Assembly: GCA_949316235.1 (NCBI GenBank)
Contig: OX438749.1
Coordinates: 7,520,914-7,584,913 of the forward strand
DNA: 64,000 nucleotides
From: Oegoconia quadripuncta
Taxonomy: Eukaryota; Arthropoda; Insecta; Lepidoptera; Autostichidae
Reading direction: 5' to 3'
Positions 1 through 12,800 of this stretch are shown piece by piece (within the stretch, counting starts at the first letter, position 1; each line of letters opens with the position of its first letter). A program made the position numbers and the translations under genes. The notes below the pieces were generated by a model, which saw only the letters and a program-made list of their open reading frames with translations, was not told where the DNA came from and made no database searches.

Positions 1-125
1 AATGCACTGACATTGACACATAGAGTTGACATACGTCAAACAGGTGACCGACCACAGAATATGAGTTCAGTGAATAGAGTAAACAGTTTTTATATTTTTT
101 ACCTTAGCTGTTCTTCCTCCTTTTC

Positions 126-2312
126 AAAATCAAAATCAAAATCAAAATCAAAAAATGCTTTATTTTGTAGGTACACAGGGTACACTTAAAATAGTCAGAT
201 TTTACATTTTTAAAGCTACTGCTTGTTCAAAAGGCAATTTTCCCCTGAGAAGAACAAGCAAGAAACTCGAGAGGTTGCTCTTTTTTAAAAAAGGTTTTTA
301 TATTACAAAATTATTATTTTATATTATAATATTTCATTATTAATTGTGAAATAGCCTGGTTATGCGAACGGGCTGGTTATGTCCATGATTGTTTATCATC
401 TAAATAATCTGATATTTTATAATATGCTTTCTTAATAAGTTTCTGTTTTATAGTATTTTTAAATTTATTGAAAGGAAGATTTTGTATATCAACAGGAACT
501 TTATTGAAAAAGCGTATACATAACCCTTTGAATGAATTACTGACTTTGTGGAGGCGACTTATGTGACCTGCAAGTTTATCTTTATTTCTTGTATTGACAT
601 CATGTTTATCACTATTTTTCCTAAATGATGCTATATTTTTTTTGACATATATTAGATTTTCAAAAATGTACTGTGACGAAAAGGTTAGAATATTATACTC
701 TTTAAATCTATCTCTAAGTGACACTGCAGGTCTCAATTGATAAATTGCGCGAACGGCTCGTTTTTGTAAAACAAAGATTGTATTGATATCCGCGGCATTT
801 CCCCACAGCAAGATACCGTAAGACATCAGGCTATGGAAATAACTAAAATATACTAATCTAGCAGTATTTACGTCCGATATTTGTCTAATTTTTTTGACTG
901 CATACGCTGCAGAGCTGAGCTTCTTCGCCAATTTATGGATATGAGGACCCCATTGTAATTTGGCGTCCAAAGTAATGCCCAAAAATACAGTGGACTCAAC
1001 AAGGTCTAGAGTGACATTTTTTATCATTATATTTGTGGGCACCTCCCTGACATTAGGCAGTACAAATTTTACACATTTAGTTTTTTTCTCATTCAGTAAC
1101 AAATTATTTGCCGTAAACCATTCTACTATTTGAGAAATAGCATTGTTCACGTCGTCATAATTTAATTTTAGTCTATTTACTTTAAACATTACAGAGGTAT
1201 CGTCAGCAAACAATACTATTTCATGTTTATCGTTTACAAGGTTTGGCAAGTCATTTATGTAAACCAAAAACAAAAATGGTCCGAGAATGGAGCCTTGTGG
1301 GACGCCCATACAGACTGTCGACCCTGACGATGTATTACCACTGATATCAACCCTCTGAACTCGGTTACTCAAATAAGAATTCAGAAGGTCGAGAGCTCGG
1401 CCGGTTACACCATAATGACGTAATTTCCTGATTAAAGTGTCGTGATGAACGCAATCAAAGGCCTTGGACAAGTCGCAAAATACTCCTATTGCATCCCGCG
1501 CATCTTCCCAAGCCTCAAAAATATATTGTAAGAGCTCGACACCTGCATCGGTTGTCGAGCGGCCCCTTGTAAAACCGAATTGTTTATATGACATTAGATT
1601 GTTACTGTAAAAATAACTCGATATCTGATTTAATATAATTTTTTCAAAGATTTTGCTGAGAGTCGGTAGTATTGAAATAGGTCTAAAATTAGAGGGGTCT
1701 GATGTACTACCGGCTTTAAATAAAGGTATGACTTTACTGTGCTTCATGAGATCAGGAAATATGCCATCATCAGTACATTTATTAAAGATATAAGCTAAGT
1801 GTGGTGAAATACAATCAATTACGGCACTAATAATTTTTACTGATAAACCGTGAAGGTCGGCAGTTTTTTTCTTGTCTAAAGAACGAAATGCTTTTAAGAT
1901 GTCTATAGGACTTACATGATTAAATTTAAAATGGGAGTCACAAATCTCCACATTTTGTTTAAGTAGCGATTCAGCGAGTGTGGGACATGAATTCAGAGAA
2001 TTTGTAGTTAATATTGGGATATCAGTAAAGAATTTTTCAAAAGCTTCTGCAACTTCTAATTGTGAAGTTAGAATTCGGTCATTAATTTTTAATCGCGTAT
2101 CAGTGTTAAGAGTTTTAAATTTGCCAGTTTCGCTATTTATAACTTTCCAAGTTGTCTTTACTATGTCCGCGCTATTCTTTATTTTATTATTTATAAAATT
2201 TGATTTTGCTGTGGCACAAGCTCGCTTGAATATTTTCGAGTATTGCCTAACACATTCAATAAAATTTTCGCTCTTATTATATGTCCTTTCATCATAAAGC
2301 TCATATAACTTT
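126..2312 (-). mobile_element. 5'-truncated CR1-like non-LTR retrotransposon (LINE), copy 1
   Basis: The element lies on the minus strand. Its 3' end is at the low coordinate, where about four copies of a TCAAAA-type hexamer form a simple-repeat tail (about 126-153) instead of poly(A). The reverse transcriptase frame follows, and similarity stops abruptly near 2312, as expected from incomplete target-primed reverse transcription. The same 3' region recurs at 9816-10160, 49620-50385 and 53961-55253. Family placement (CR1/Daphne-like rather than Jockey) is inferred from the repeat-type tail and the RT motifs and is tentative. I saw no clear target-site duplication. Confidence 0.85.
377..2311 (-). 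CDS. LINE reverse transcriptase, 5' partial
   Basis: About 645 codons are open from 2311 to the TAA at 377. The reading frame runs into the element's truncated 5' end, so the apparent GTG start at 1951 is not a real start. The product is the ORF2-type reverse transcriptase that copies element RNA at a nicked chromosomal site. Visible motifs in order are FRPISILPTLSKIFEK, DLSKAFDCVHHDTL, GVPQGSILGPFLF and the catalytic LFADDTS, followed by thumb and C-terminal regions ending YKISDYLDDKQSW. The endonuclease domain expected upstream is missing. There are no internal stops, so this copy is young, but without a 5' end it should not move by itself. Confidence 0.85.
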   Translation of the reverse strand, partial: KLYELYDERTYNKSENFIECVRQYSKIFKRACATAKSNFINNKIKNSADIVKTTWKVINSETGKFKTLNTDTRLKINDRILTSQLEVAEAFEKFFTDIPILTTNSLNSCPTLAESLLKQNVEICDSHFKFNHVSPIDILKAFRSLDKKKTADLHGLSVKIISAVIDCISPHLAYIFNKCTDDGIFPDLMKHSKVIPLFKAGSTSDPSNFRPISILPTLSKIFEKIILNQISSYFYSNNLMSYKQFGFTRGRSTTDAGVELLQYIFEAWEDARDAIGVFCDLSKAFDCVHHDTLIRKLRHYGVTGRALDLLNSYLSNRVQRVDISGNTSSGSTVCMGVPQGSILGPFLFLVYINDLPNLVNDKHEIVLFADDTSVMFKVNRLKLNYDDVNNAISQIVEWFTANNLLLNEKKTKCVKFVLPNVREVPTNIMIKNVTLDLVESTVFLGITLDAKLQWGPHIHKLAKKLSSAAYAVKKIRQISDVNTARLVYFSYFHSLMSYGILLWGNAADINTIFVLQKRAVRAIYQLRPAVSLRDRFKEYNILTFSSQYIFENLIYVKKNIASFRKNSDKHDVNTRNKDKLAGHISRLHKVSNSFKGLCIRFFNKVPVDIQNLPFNKFKNTIKQKLIKKAYYKISDYLDDKQSWT

Positions 2313-2857
2313 TACCTTGCAATAATGGGTGTGGTTTCCATTCTACAACCAACGAGCCTCCGAGAGTCCTCGAAACAACCAATGGCATTATTAGAAAATA
2401 ATCTATGAACAAATACTTAGAGATTCTAAACTTTTATGGTTCTAAAGAAAACATTCATTGCAATTCATATAAAAGAATTCGAATAGGAATATTTAGCAGA
2501 TTTTGAACAATTTCGCTAATTTTGTTTTGTACCTAATATTATGATAGATGCATTATTAGGTGAATAGGTACACTTAATTTAATTTCATAGCAGCTTATGA
2601 ATCACATTATGATCATAATCTGAATGCAGACACCTAAAACTGAAGATTCTGAAAAAATCTACAATATATAATTAATAATATTGTTATGTTTGGAATATTG
2701 TTTTGTTCAGTCACATCTGTTCTGTCATACGAAACGTTAAGCACTTACAAAGAGAGGAAGAACTGAAAAACTGAGACCATTGGTCTGAGGGCAAAACAGG
2801 CTATTGACTCAATTTCAGCCCACGTTTGACGGACAGATAGACAATACACATCCTATA
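2313..2857. other. no gene seen
   Basis: AT-rich sequence between the truncated LINE and a SINE. I find no convincing coding frame, RNA gene or repeat structure. A 73-codon minus-strand frame overlapping the junction is a shadow of the LINE. Confidence 0.5.
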
Positions 2858-3122
2858 TGACGACGCTGTTTGGTGTAGTGGTTTGAAACTCTGACCACTA
2901 TTACCTACCAGAAGGTCGCGGGTTCGAATCCCGCTAGGGACGTATGTTTGTATGACGAATACGGACATTTATGCATGTTTTCATTTATAATAAATGTAAA
3001 AAATAGGTATATCTGTTTATGTAGTAGGTATAACAACCATCTGGTATCCATAACACAAGCCTATAGTTGCTTAATGTGGAACTAGATGGCTGTGTATATA
3101 GGATATTTTTATATTTATATTG
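2858..3122 (+). repeat. tRNA-derived SINE, family B
   Basis: The head contains a box-B-like GGTTCGAATCCC preceded by a TGGTGTAGTGGTT box-A-like segment. The body reads GACGAATACGGAC, and the tail carries ACCATCTGGTATCCATAACA and AACTAGATGGC. Other copies are at 18348-18600 (+), 27983-28262 (-), 46405-46676 (-), 56490-56728 (-) and 58025-58242 (-). The shared head and tail across copies define the family. It is a non-autonomous element transcribed by RNA polymerase III, not a functional tRNA. Confidence 0.75.
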
Positions 3123-3472
3123 CTGTGCTTTTTACCACGTGTTGCTAATTTGCTCTCATATTATATACAGGCGCTTAATTGCGTCCTGTCTCTAGGAGTT
3201 CATGAGAGATCACTACTCGTGCTTGTAACAGGAATGTCGTTTCCTTTATCCAGAGGTTTGAAGTTATATTTGAGTGGCAACGCTAAAAGTTAAAAGACTA
3301 GAAAGTATTAGCGAATCACGTCGCTGCGATTCTAACCCCCGACGCGACGCAAAGAGGGGTTTCATAAATTTGAAAGTAATGTATGTCTATCCATCTGTCG
3401 CACAGATACAAAACCTGTGTGTCTGTATGTAGCATTGATAGTGGCAAAACGCCTAAAGAGAGATGAGAGTAA

Positions 3473-3794
3473 CCGCCTCCGTGGCTCAATGTTAACAACA
3501 TTCGATCCCCAGCGGGGTACATGTTTAAGTAGGTAGGTAAAGGTTGGTGGTAGGGCATTTTAAACATTTTGGCCAGGCGGACGCCTGGCTAGCTACCACC
3601 ATCTTATCTAAATCTGCTGCCAAGCAGCATTGTTAATAGCATTGTTGTGTTCCGGTTGTCAGAGATAAGATAGCCAGTCCTCCAAATGTGTTGGGGTTTC
3701 CGGGTCAGTACGCTTCCACCTTCGACCTCATCTTCACTTAACATCAGGTGTGATTGAGGTCAAGTAACAACACGTTGTGCATAAAAAAAAAAAA
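3473..3794 (+). repeat. tRNA-derived SINE, family A
   Basis: The head is GCCTCCGTGGCTCAATG with a shortened box B (TTCGATCCCCAGCGGGG). A conserved body follows, including AGATAAGATAGCCAGTCC and GATTGAGGTCAAGT, and it ends in a 12-A run. Repeated at 7175-7503 (-), 23930-24118 (-), 42476-42810 (+), 52375-52610 (-), 56861-57113 (+) and 63507-63730 (-), with fragments near 31548-31615 and 47176-47268. Confidence 0.75.
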
Positions 3795-4087
3795 ACTAGT
3801 GGTCACCCATCCAAGGTGGGACCGCGCCATACACAGCTCAAGTTCGATAATCGAAGATGAATAGCAAAATGCGACGAGTGGTTTCTATGTCTGGATGATG
3901 TCCACAGCGCTTAGTGATACAAATTATACTACAGTAAACTAATTCTTACTGCCAATATGTATTGATAAGCTAAGAATAGCAGAGGTCAACCAAGCTAATA
4001 TGCCTTCCTCACCCCCCACGAGATCGCTTACAATCGTAGTGTTGTTTCTTTCACAACTCGTGCGCAATTCGCACCGATCGCGATGGA

Positions 4088-4262
4088 TATGTCACAGGTA
4101 GATCGTTGAATTAAGAATTTCATGAAATGCCTAGGCGAATTGTAATGTTGCCAAACTACTCTAGCGGCACAGTTTCCAATCATACTGGAAATATTCGCCA
4201 TAATAACGATCCGGCTAGAAATTTCGTGAAATGGCTAATTCAACGATCTGCCAGCGACAGGT
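4088..4262. repeat. short inverted-repeat (MITE-like) element
   Basis: About 45-bp imperfect terminal inverted repeats face each other, sharing AGATCGTTGAATTA, then an ATTTC(A/G)(T/C)GAAAT block and CTAG. The interior is short and non-coding. This fits a non-autonomous DNA element. The superfamily cannot be assigned because no target duplication is clear. Confidence 0.5.
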
Positions 4263-6810
4263 ACTTAAATACCTTAATTTAAATTACTAAATTACTTAAA
4301 ATATACATATATGCGAGTGTGGACTAGAGGAAGGGACTATCGAGCATATATTTTTCAATTGCCCCCAAATTTCTGTCCCACTTTATGACCTTTACCCAAA
4401 AATATGCCCCGTCCCATAAAAATGTTAAATACTTATTAAGTCAAGTTCTTAACTTACTTAACAAGAAGCTTAACTTACCGCAGAATCGCCAACTTTAGCA
4501 TTGTGAACTTCAACCCTGACATTGGCAGAATCATCGTGCACAACGATGCAGCCATAACACTAAATTGGAATTGGAAGAGGGACATTTTGGGGAACTGAGG
4601 TTGGTATAGCTCGAATGACATCACGTGGTATTGATAATTAATCATGTTCAACAGCCCTGTATGAATAACCATGACGCCGACCGCACCGACTCCAATGAAA
4701 CAATACATTTTTCTGGATATTACTTATTATTATCTACGTACTTCCATAAAGTCACAATAATTTATGAAACTTACATTACGCATCGTCATCTAAATAGAAC
4801 GTCATACAGAATTATAGATTAGGTACATAAATATTGTAATAAGAAAATATAAGTATACAGTATAATATCAAGTATTATATAAAATCATTAATCACAGTGT
4901 GTCCTAACGTGCTAAATATAATAATGGAATGATTATAATATCAGAATTTTAATAAATAAGTGAACATAACAACACCCTGGTTTTACATAAAGAGATTTGC
5001 AAATACTGTACACCTCTGACTTCGCTCCCATGGAGCAGGAAGGCACTAATTTTCGTAAAGATCGTAAAACAATTTATATTTCTAATAAATTGTACTGTTT
5101 AACATTTATTATTTATCAGAAAAAATGTGAATTAAATAGTAATTATATTGTAAATATAATTTTATATAAGTTAGGGGTTTTTTTTTATATAGAATATAAT
5201 TGGCACGAGTCAATGGAAAACAATGTGAGTGTCATTTGACTAGTATTAAATGAATAAACCAAGTTAAATTAGATTAAATAAGTTCGGTATAAGTTTATTT
5301 TGTGATTTATTAATTAATACTAGCCTTTGTAATTTATAATCAAGCCGACACTAATTATTTTCTAAAATCTGAATTTATTATGTGTAATAAATAATGTTGA
5401 CCAATAGAAAAACACTATAGTCACTGAATCAAAACGGATATACAAAATAGTATTTGTATTAGTAACTTTGACAGATAAGCAATGCAAACATTTTCATATT
5501 TTCACAAAATTATTCTCTAGCATGACTTACAAAATATTTATAATAGTAAATTATAGCAAGACTACACTCTTTTCAACAACAACATTAAAAAAAGGATAAA
5601 AAATAAATTCCGACGTTGGAATCACTCGGAATGATTTTGATACAAACTATAAGTACCAACTGACTTAAACATGATTGACGTAACAATAACAATTTGTTAA
5701 CTCTGGAATTAGTGAGTGTCATTCATTCATTAGAGATTCGGTATAAGGAATAAATTTATTGTGCAAAAGTTGAAATGGTCCATTTAATAAGTCTTTAAAC
5801 TATTCTATTCTAATAAGTTAGAATCACTACTGTAGTAAGTACAACTATTTGAAATTTAGACATTAATTTGTAGGAATGCTTACCATGGAACAAATTAGCA
5901 ATTTCTGCTTTGGAGACCACCTTCAGATCGTTATGAGTTGACTACAATAAGGCACAAGTCGCGCAACTTGTTCGGGCACATGTACAATGATTAAACGAAG
6001 ACTGACACAAATTGTGCAGCATTGCACCTTAATGCGGACCAATAATTAAAAATCACTCTCAAATAACAAAACAAACTGGAGACATACATCCTGTTACATT
6101 ACCATACGAAGGTGATAATTTGTTGTTATTGTTGAATTATAATAAGATCAAAATGTACTGGCACTAGGTATACAAAAAGTTATCGGTGTTAAACAACATT
6201 CAATTACCTAATTGTGTTTAGATATCATGTAGCAAACTCATAGTAGGGTGAACCCTAACCTAACCCTGAATCCGATTTTGTTGTTCTTATTTCTACCACG
6301 TAAACAACAATAACAACTTGTGTCTAACATAAACCGATGTTCATGAATCGACACACGTTCGGAAATCATTTGATAATATTTCAATTACTATGTTGAACAC
6401 TTTTGAACAATCTGGTCTCCAAATCGAAAACTTATCATGGTATATAAAGTGAATTAATTAATTTTCAACAAATCACAGACGTAAAAAGTGTAGCAGTTCT
6501 AAAATGCGCAATTGACGACTCATACCCCAAGCAGCTTATTAAGCCGCATGCTCCTTTTAAACAAAAAATATTGCTTGTATTCAAACAATACGATAAACAA
6601 TTTCTATACGTATTAAAACCCAAACGCGATAATTTTGTATGAAAAATGGCTACGCGATTTAATCCTTATCTTCGGTCTGTTACAATTTATATCTACGTCT
6701 GTACAACAAACGTTACATTGAAAAATAAATTTCGCATTGTTCAACAGTAATCATTCCTGAATATGAATGTAAAATGGAGTGTAAACACAGGATTAGCTAG
6801 ATAGCCACCT
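4263..6810. other. AT-rich 3' flank and untranslated region of Chd64
   Basis: No coding frame here resembles a real gene. The part next to 6811 should hold the Chd64 3' untranslated region. Minus-strand AATAAA polyadenylation motifs (TTTATT on the plus strand) occur for example at 5755-5760, but the sequence alone does not show which is used. Short CCTAA units near 6250 are only two in number. Confidence 0.4.
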
Positions 6811-9800
6811 CTACATATGTCTTGTGTTGCCGAAATTGATGCCGCTTTGGTTGGCTCCTTTATTCGATCCGTACTGAAGAGAGATTACACCCTGACCCGC
6901 CCTCAGTTGCTCCTCTGAGAAGTTCCTTACATTCTTCTCGGCCTCTTTCGGTCCAATTGTAGGCTTCCCGAAATTGCCGGCCTGGAAAATTGAAAAATAT
7001 TTTTAAGTATTAATCACACAGTATTGTTACAGAATAGAACCAAGAATCTTTTCCCGTGGGTGTCGTGAAAGGTGACTAACGAACTTTCAACCAAACAAGC
7101 ATCTATAGTTTTGCACGTTTCAATGGCGATGGGCGCACCCCCTGTCACGTGTGCATTTCTGTATATTTTATATTTTTTTATGCACAACGGTTTGGTACTT
7201 GACTTCAATCACACCTGATGTTAAATGAAGATGAGGTCGAAGGTGGAAGCGTACTGACTCGGAAATCCCAACACATTTGGGGGACTGGCTATCTTATCTC
7301 TGACAACCGGAACACAACAATGCTATTAACATTGCTGCTTGGCGGCAGATTTAGATAAAATGGTGGTAGCTAGCCAGGCGGACATTTAAAATGCCCTACC
7401 ACTAATCAAACCGAGTACTTAAACATGTACCCCGCTGGGGATCGAACCCGCGACCTCTAAATCGTAAACCCAATCATGTTTACATTGAGCCACAAAGGCG
7501 GTTTCGTAAAGTGAACGGTTGATGTTATTTCAATCATTAAACTTTGAATGTTTGGTACACCCACACACTATTGTTTAGGAGTTCTTTAACCATCCTATTA
7601 GGTATAAAAGTCGTGACGTTATGTATGTATTAATCACACACATTAGTCCTCTCGCTTACACTTTCCAAGAGTTGGCAAGTAATTAACGGGAGATAGAGAT
7701 ATATTGTAAAATAAATATAATGGCATCAATAACTCATGCATGGTACTGTCTGTAATGTCATATTTCAAACAGTGTATTTCAATTAATTGCCCCACCCATG
7801 CATGCGGTTGTCTGATCAATCTGTGCAGTGGCCAGTTTATATCCATCTGCCCATGCGATTGTCCTTTCATATACATTGACATAAATCTGCCCCAATGACC
7901 TCTACCAGCTATCCGCGGACTACCTTTCGGCTGTTCATTAATAATGAATGACCTTATGTGCTACTGCGTAAAAGAAAGAGTTCACATGCGCGTCATGTAT
8001 GTGTGGATAAAGACACCAAAAAGCTGCGCAATTTTTACGTCTATATGGCATGCTCGGCAACCAGGTACCTTTAACTCGTACAACAAAAGACTATAATAAT
8101 GATGGCCACTGGCAATCTTACGAATGACAGGTGTACGGACGAGACGACCTAATGAAAGTCCAGCCCAATTTGTTCTGTAAATCTATGGGATATATTCAGC
8201 AGTGGAAGTAACTACATTCAGGGATTTTGCTGCATACGCTAGAGCAATTCAAAACATGGAAAACCTGGATTTTCGGGAAAAACTTGAACATTATATTCAA
8301 TGTTAACACGTTTATTGTTAAAGTTTTCCAAGCAGGCCATGCACCAATGTGTTTTTAAATTTAATTTAATGACTTATGTGCATTTATCCGACTGCTCTTA
8401 ACGGTGAAGGAAAACATCGTGAGGAAACCTGCATGCCTGAGAAATAAATTCTAAGGCATGTGAAGTCCCAGACCCGCATTGGGCCAGCGTGGTGGACTAT
8501 GGCCCATACTCCCTCATATACGAGGGAAGACCTATATTCCTGCAGTGGGACAGTTACGGACTGATGATGATTAATGTAACATTAGCGGAATAATTTTTTC
8601 AAATATCAAATAGAATAATTTTTTAAATAGATTTTATAAAAGAATTGTTTTTAAAATACCAAGCTAGCTAAATACACGTGGATCTTCCTTACTAATGGTA
8701 TATGTATTGAGCTTACCTTCCTGCCCAATGACTGGATGCAAATGACGACTGAGTTCAGATTCTGTCTTTCCCATAAGTCGACGGTTTGGAAAGTTTCCTG
8801 CGCAGGAACGCCGAGTTGCCTCGCCGCTTCGAGGAATGCGTTGATGTTTTCCATGCATTTGAACGCCATCTTGGATACATTTACCTTCTTCACCAAACCT
8901 GGCTGGATGCTATTTACTAGCCTGAAACGAATTATAATATGTTTTAGTAGACATCATATAAGGGAAGAAAAGCCTGCCTCAGACAAGTGCAATCTACCGG
9001 CCGCCAGTTTGTTCGCTATACGATCTTTCGTAATTATTAAATAATAATAATGAATAAATAATTAATGTAATTGTGCGGTAAAAGTATACCGATTAATCTT
9101 AGAGCGCAGAAAATGGTATTTAGTTCACACTATCTTTAACTCGTATTACATTTTGTGTAAAACGTATGCGTTCTTACACACAGCTGAGATAGTGGTGTCG
9201 ATTCGGATGTACACCAACTAAACTAACTAAAACCAGTTTTAAAGTAGTACTGTCTCTTTCTCCCTGGAACAGTACGATGCGACGGCACCACTCTAAAACT
9301 GGTTTTAGTTTAGTTTAATTTGGTTGGTGTACATCCGAATCGACACCAATGCCGTCCTAATAAGTTTTTCAAGATCCACAGACGTATAAATATTAAAGAT
9401 CAAACATAAGAATTAAATAGCGTAGCCCGTTTCCATATAAAAGTATTAGTCACGTTTAGGCTTTGACGTATGTAAATGTCCTGAAATTGGTTTTAATTGC
9501 CTGCCTTATCTGATTACGAATTTATTAACGCCTTAGGTAATACTAATACCTAGCTCATAAGTATTTTTTTGGAAACAATTTATATGAAAAGTGTCGTGAA
9601 TGGCATATGCTACATGTGGTATGCGTCGACTTTAGCAAAATCATATTCATGTTTGGTTCGCTACTAGGTATTTATACGTCTGTGTCAAGATCACATAGCG
9701 GACAGACCGGCCGGTAGATCACATCTGTCTGTGGAAGGCTTAATATTTTTATTGCAAGAATGTAGAGTAGAAGAGTAGGGCCTCTTGACACAGGCATTGC

Positions 9801-12800
9801 TATATTAAAAGACGTCAAAGTCAAAATCACAAAAGATCTTTATTTTGTAGGTGTACAACACAAGGGTACACTTAAAATTGTAAATGTTTTTAGCTACAGC
9901 TTGTCTGAAAGGCAATTTTCTCCTGAGAAGAATAAGCAAAAAACTCGAAGGATTACTCTTTTTAAACTGGTTTTTATACAAAAAGGCACAATTATATTTC
10001 ATTATTATTGTGAAATAGCCTGGCATGCGAACGAGCTGGTTATATCCAAGGATGTTTATCGTCTAAATAGTCTGATATTTTATAATATGCTTTCTCAATA
10101 AGTTTCCGTTTTATAAGTATCTTGAAATTTATTGAAGGGAAAATTTTGTAAATCAAGAGAGCTCTAACAACGTTGTAGTGAATTATAAATATGTAATATT
10201 TTTCATTTTAATTCATGAGATTTCAGTTCAATACAATTTGTTAGGTTCCACTATTAGTCGAGTATTTATGAGATTATGGAGTCGAAATAATTGATATGGA
10301 TATCGCAATCCCTTAGTATACCTGTACCCCTACTCTTATATGTACCTACATAGGTAGATACCGTTGTACAAGTGCAAATATTAACTTGGACATTAAGAGT
10401 TCGTTAACGCTCGTTTGCTTATTTGACAGGAGTTGGTTTTCCAAACATCTTCAGTCAATATATTCTTAGCTTGTTTTCCAATTTCCAGTTCAGATATAGT
10501 ATTTTAGAGCGAAAATTCAGGTCATTTATTAATAGAAATAATCTATATAATTTTTGCTGAGGATAGAAACGTCGTAAAGTTATAAATAATAAATAAATAA
10601 ATAAATATCTATGCACATACACACAGCGCCATTTAGTTCCACACTAAGCAACTAGGCTTGTATTATAGATACGAGATGGTTGATAAACTACACAAATACA
10701 ATACACCCTCTAGGTACTCTCCACAGCTATGAAAGGTGGAAAACGAGTTCGAGGTCCGAACCTCGCGGGAAGGTGTCAAAAAGATTAGCAGCCACCATTA
10801 CCCCGTTGAATGGTAAGGAAGGCATTCGCTGCCGGAGGTAATGGCCAGCTCTTTCGTCGCCCAAGGTCTTTAAAATTGGAGGATAGTGGTTTAGATAGGC
10901 ACGCGTTTAATACAAAATTTAGGCCTATTTTGACTATAAACACACAAAAATGACGACAAGACAGTATGGTCATGTCACTTTAGTTCTTAGATGGCTGATT
11001 AAATGAGTAACTTAAAAACCATTTTTTACCATAAAATATGACACTCCGGGTACAAAGACGAATCTAACGACACCATGCATTTCGAAATCGGTCAAGCCGT
11101 TTAGACTACAGGATGTTATATGTACGAGTATACACACATACACTCGAAAAACATTACGCCCCTTCCTTGGGCAGTCGGGTAAAAATAGCATACTCAAAGG
11201 TTTTTCACAACATCGTTTGTGGTTACTATTTCTGAACGAAATGACAGTGTCATGTTGTCCTTTTTGTGTGCTTAGGTATTAGTAAAAACAAAACATGCAA
11301 ACGGCGGAATTAACAACATCCTCCTATTTGAAGTCGGTTAAAAAGGAGACACTTTTTTTAACGTAAATATTTAGTTATTTATTTATTTAGTTCTGTTTAA
11401 GCAAGGGCCAAGCCAATCGGAAACCAGTTATATTATTAAATAAAACTTGGTTGTCTATGTTTTTTGGTTATAAAAATCTTATTTTTATATTCTTCCTCCA
11501 CTATACTCCCATCTCCGCACTACCCACACTAATAAATGACTTCTGTGAACTTCCGAGAGTTCGAAGATTATGCCATATAAATTTTTTATACTTCCTTCCA
11601 AGTTCTTTCTGCTACCCCAACCACAAGGTTTACTGCGATCTGGCGCTGTCTGTGGTTAGGATGTCAAGCTTATTTTTTTTGTCCCCTCCACCCACAAAGG
11701 ATGAGCCTTAATTTTTGTTAGTCAGAGTCAACTGTGATACACTCAAGTCACCACTGCAGGTGACGTAACATATCCTAACACGAAGGTCCATATATTTAGG
11801 TAGTTGACTCACTTGCAAAGTAGAGTGCCGTCTTTAAGGACTTCGTAGAAGTTGTCCATGTCACCACTGGTGTTGTCTGGCTCGGCAATGATCTGTCTGA
11901 TCCATTCCAAGCACTCCTGCGCAAGCTCCTCGCTGTATTTGCTGTTGATCTGGAAGTAAAGAGATAATAATAATAATATAATATAATAATAATCTTTATT
12001 GTTTCACACACAAGGTAAATAGTAAGAACATATCTAAACAACAGCATTATTACAAAATTCAGGCCCAAATTATACTATTTCACTTGTGAGAGACTGACAT
12101 CTGAACTAGGAAAATAAACCTGTTTTTTAGATTGCCAGGCTCTTCCCCTAGGTCACGCAGGCAGTAACAATGTTATTATATCGATACATAACAATATAGC
12201 AAATATAATTAAAAAGTGGAAACAGTATAACATAGTTCAGTAAAGAATAGACCAGAAAAAAAAATGTAAGTGTGTGAATGTGTTTAGTATGTATGTGTGT
12301 ATGAGTATGTGTGTTTGAGTGTGTGTGTGTGTGTGTGTATGTGTGTGCGCTCGCGCGATTCTACTAATGTAGTAGCATTAAGCAACAACTTTGAGGAGAT
12401 CTTCAGTCTGATTATAATCTAGTAATTGTAACCATCGGGCAATGACTTAATAATGGAAATCTCAAATTTTAATTATGCTTGTCACTATTTTTCGGGAATG
12501 CAGCATCTTCTTCGAGCTACATGTCCCCAACCCACTACCACTCCAACTTACAATCCGCTGGGCTATCTGCCTCTCCATAGCTCGTTAAGCTTTCTTATGA
12601 GGCCCGTAGTGAGAGACAATGTTTCAGTCCCATAAATCATCACATTGATTAAAGACCAAACAACGGATTTTAAAACAAAAACGAAATACTAAATAGATAT
12701 CGATATGCTCGTAGTTACGTACATATTACATTACCTATGAAATTGGAGTTTTTTTTCTTCGTTAATCATTTATGTACCAATTCCTGCGACTTTCAAAGCT

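Noticed and set aside
2885..2945. tRNA-like sequence
   Set aside because: It has box A and B motifs but no cloverleaf, and it continues into a dispersed repeat body, so it is a SINE head. The same applies to the other SINE heads.
6247..6270. CCTAA units as a possible interstitial telomere repeat
   Set aside because: Only about two units are present, within chance for AT-rich DNA.
8664..8896. Overlapping minus-strand frames at Chd64 exon 3
   Set aside because: One is the true exon read past its splice sites and the other is its shadow frame.
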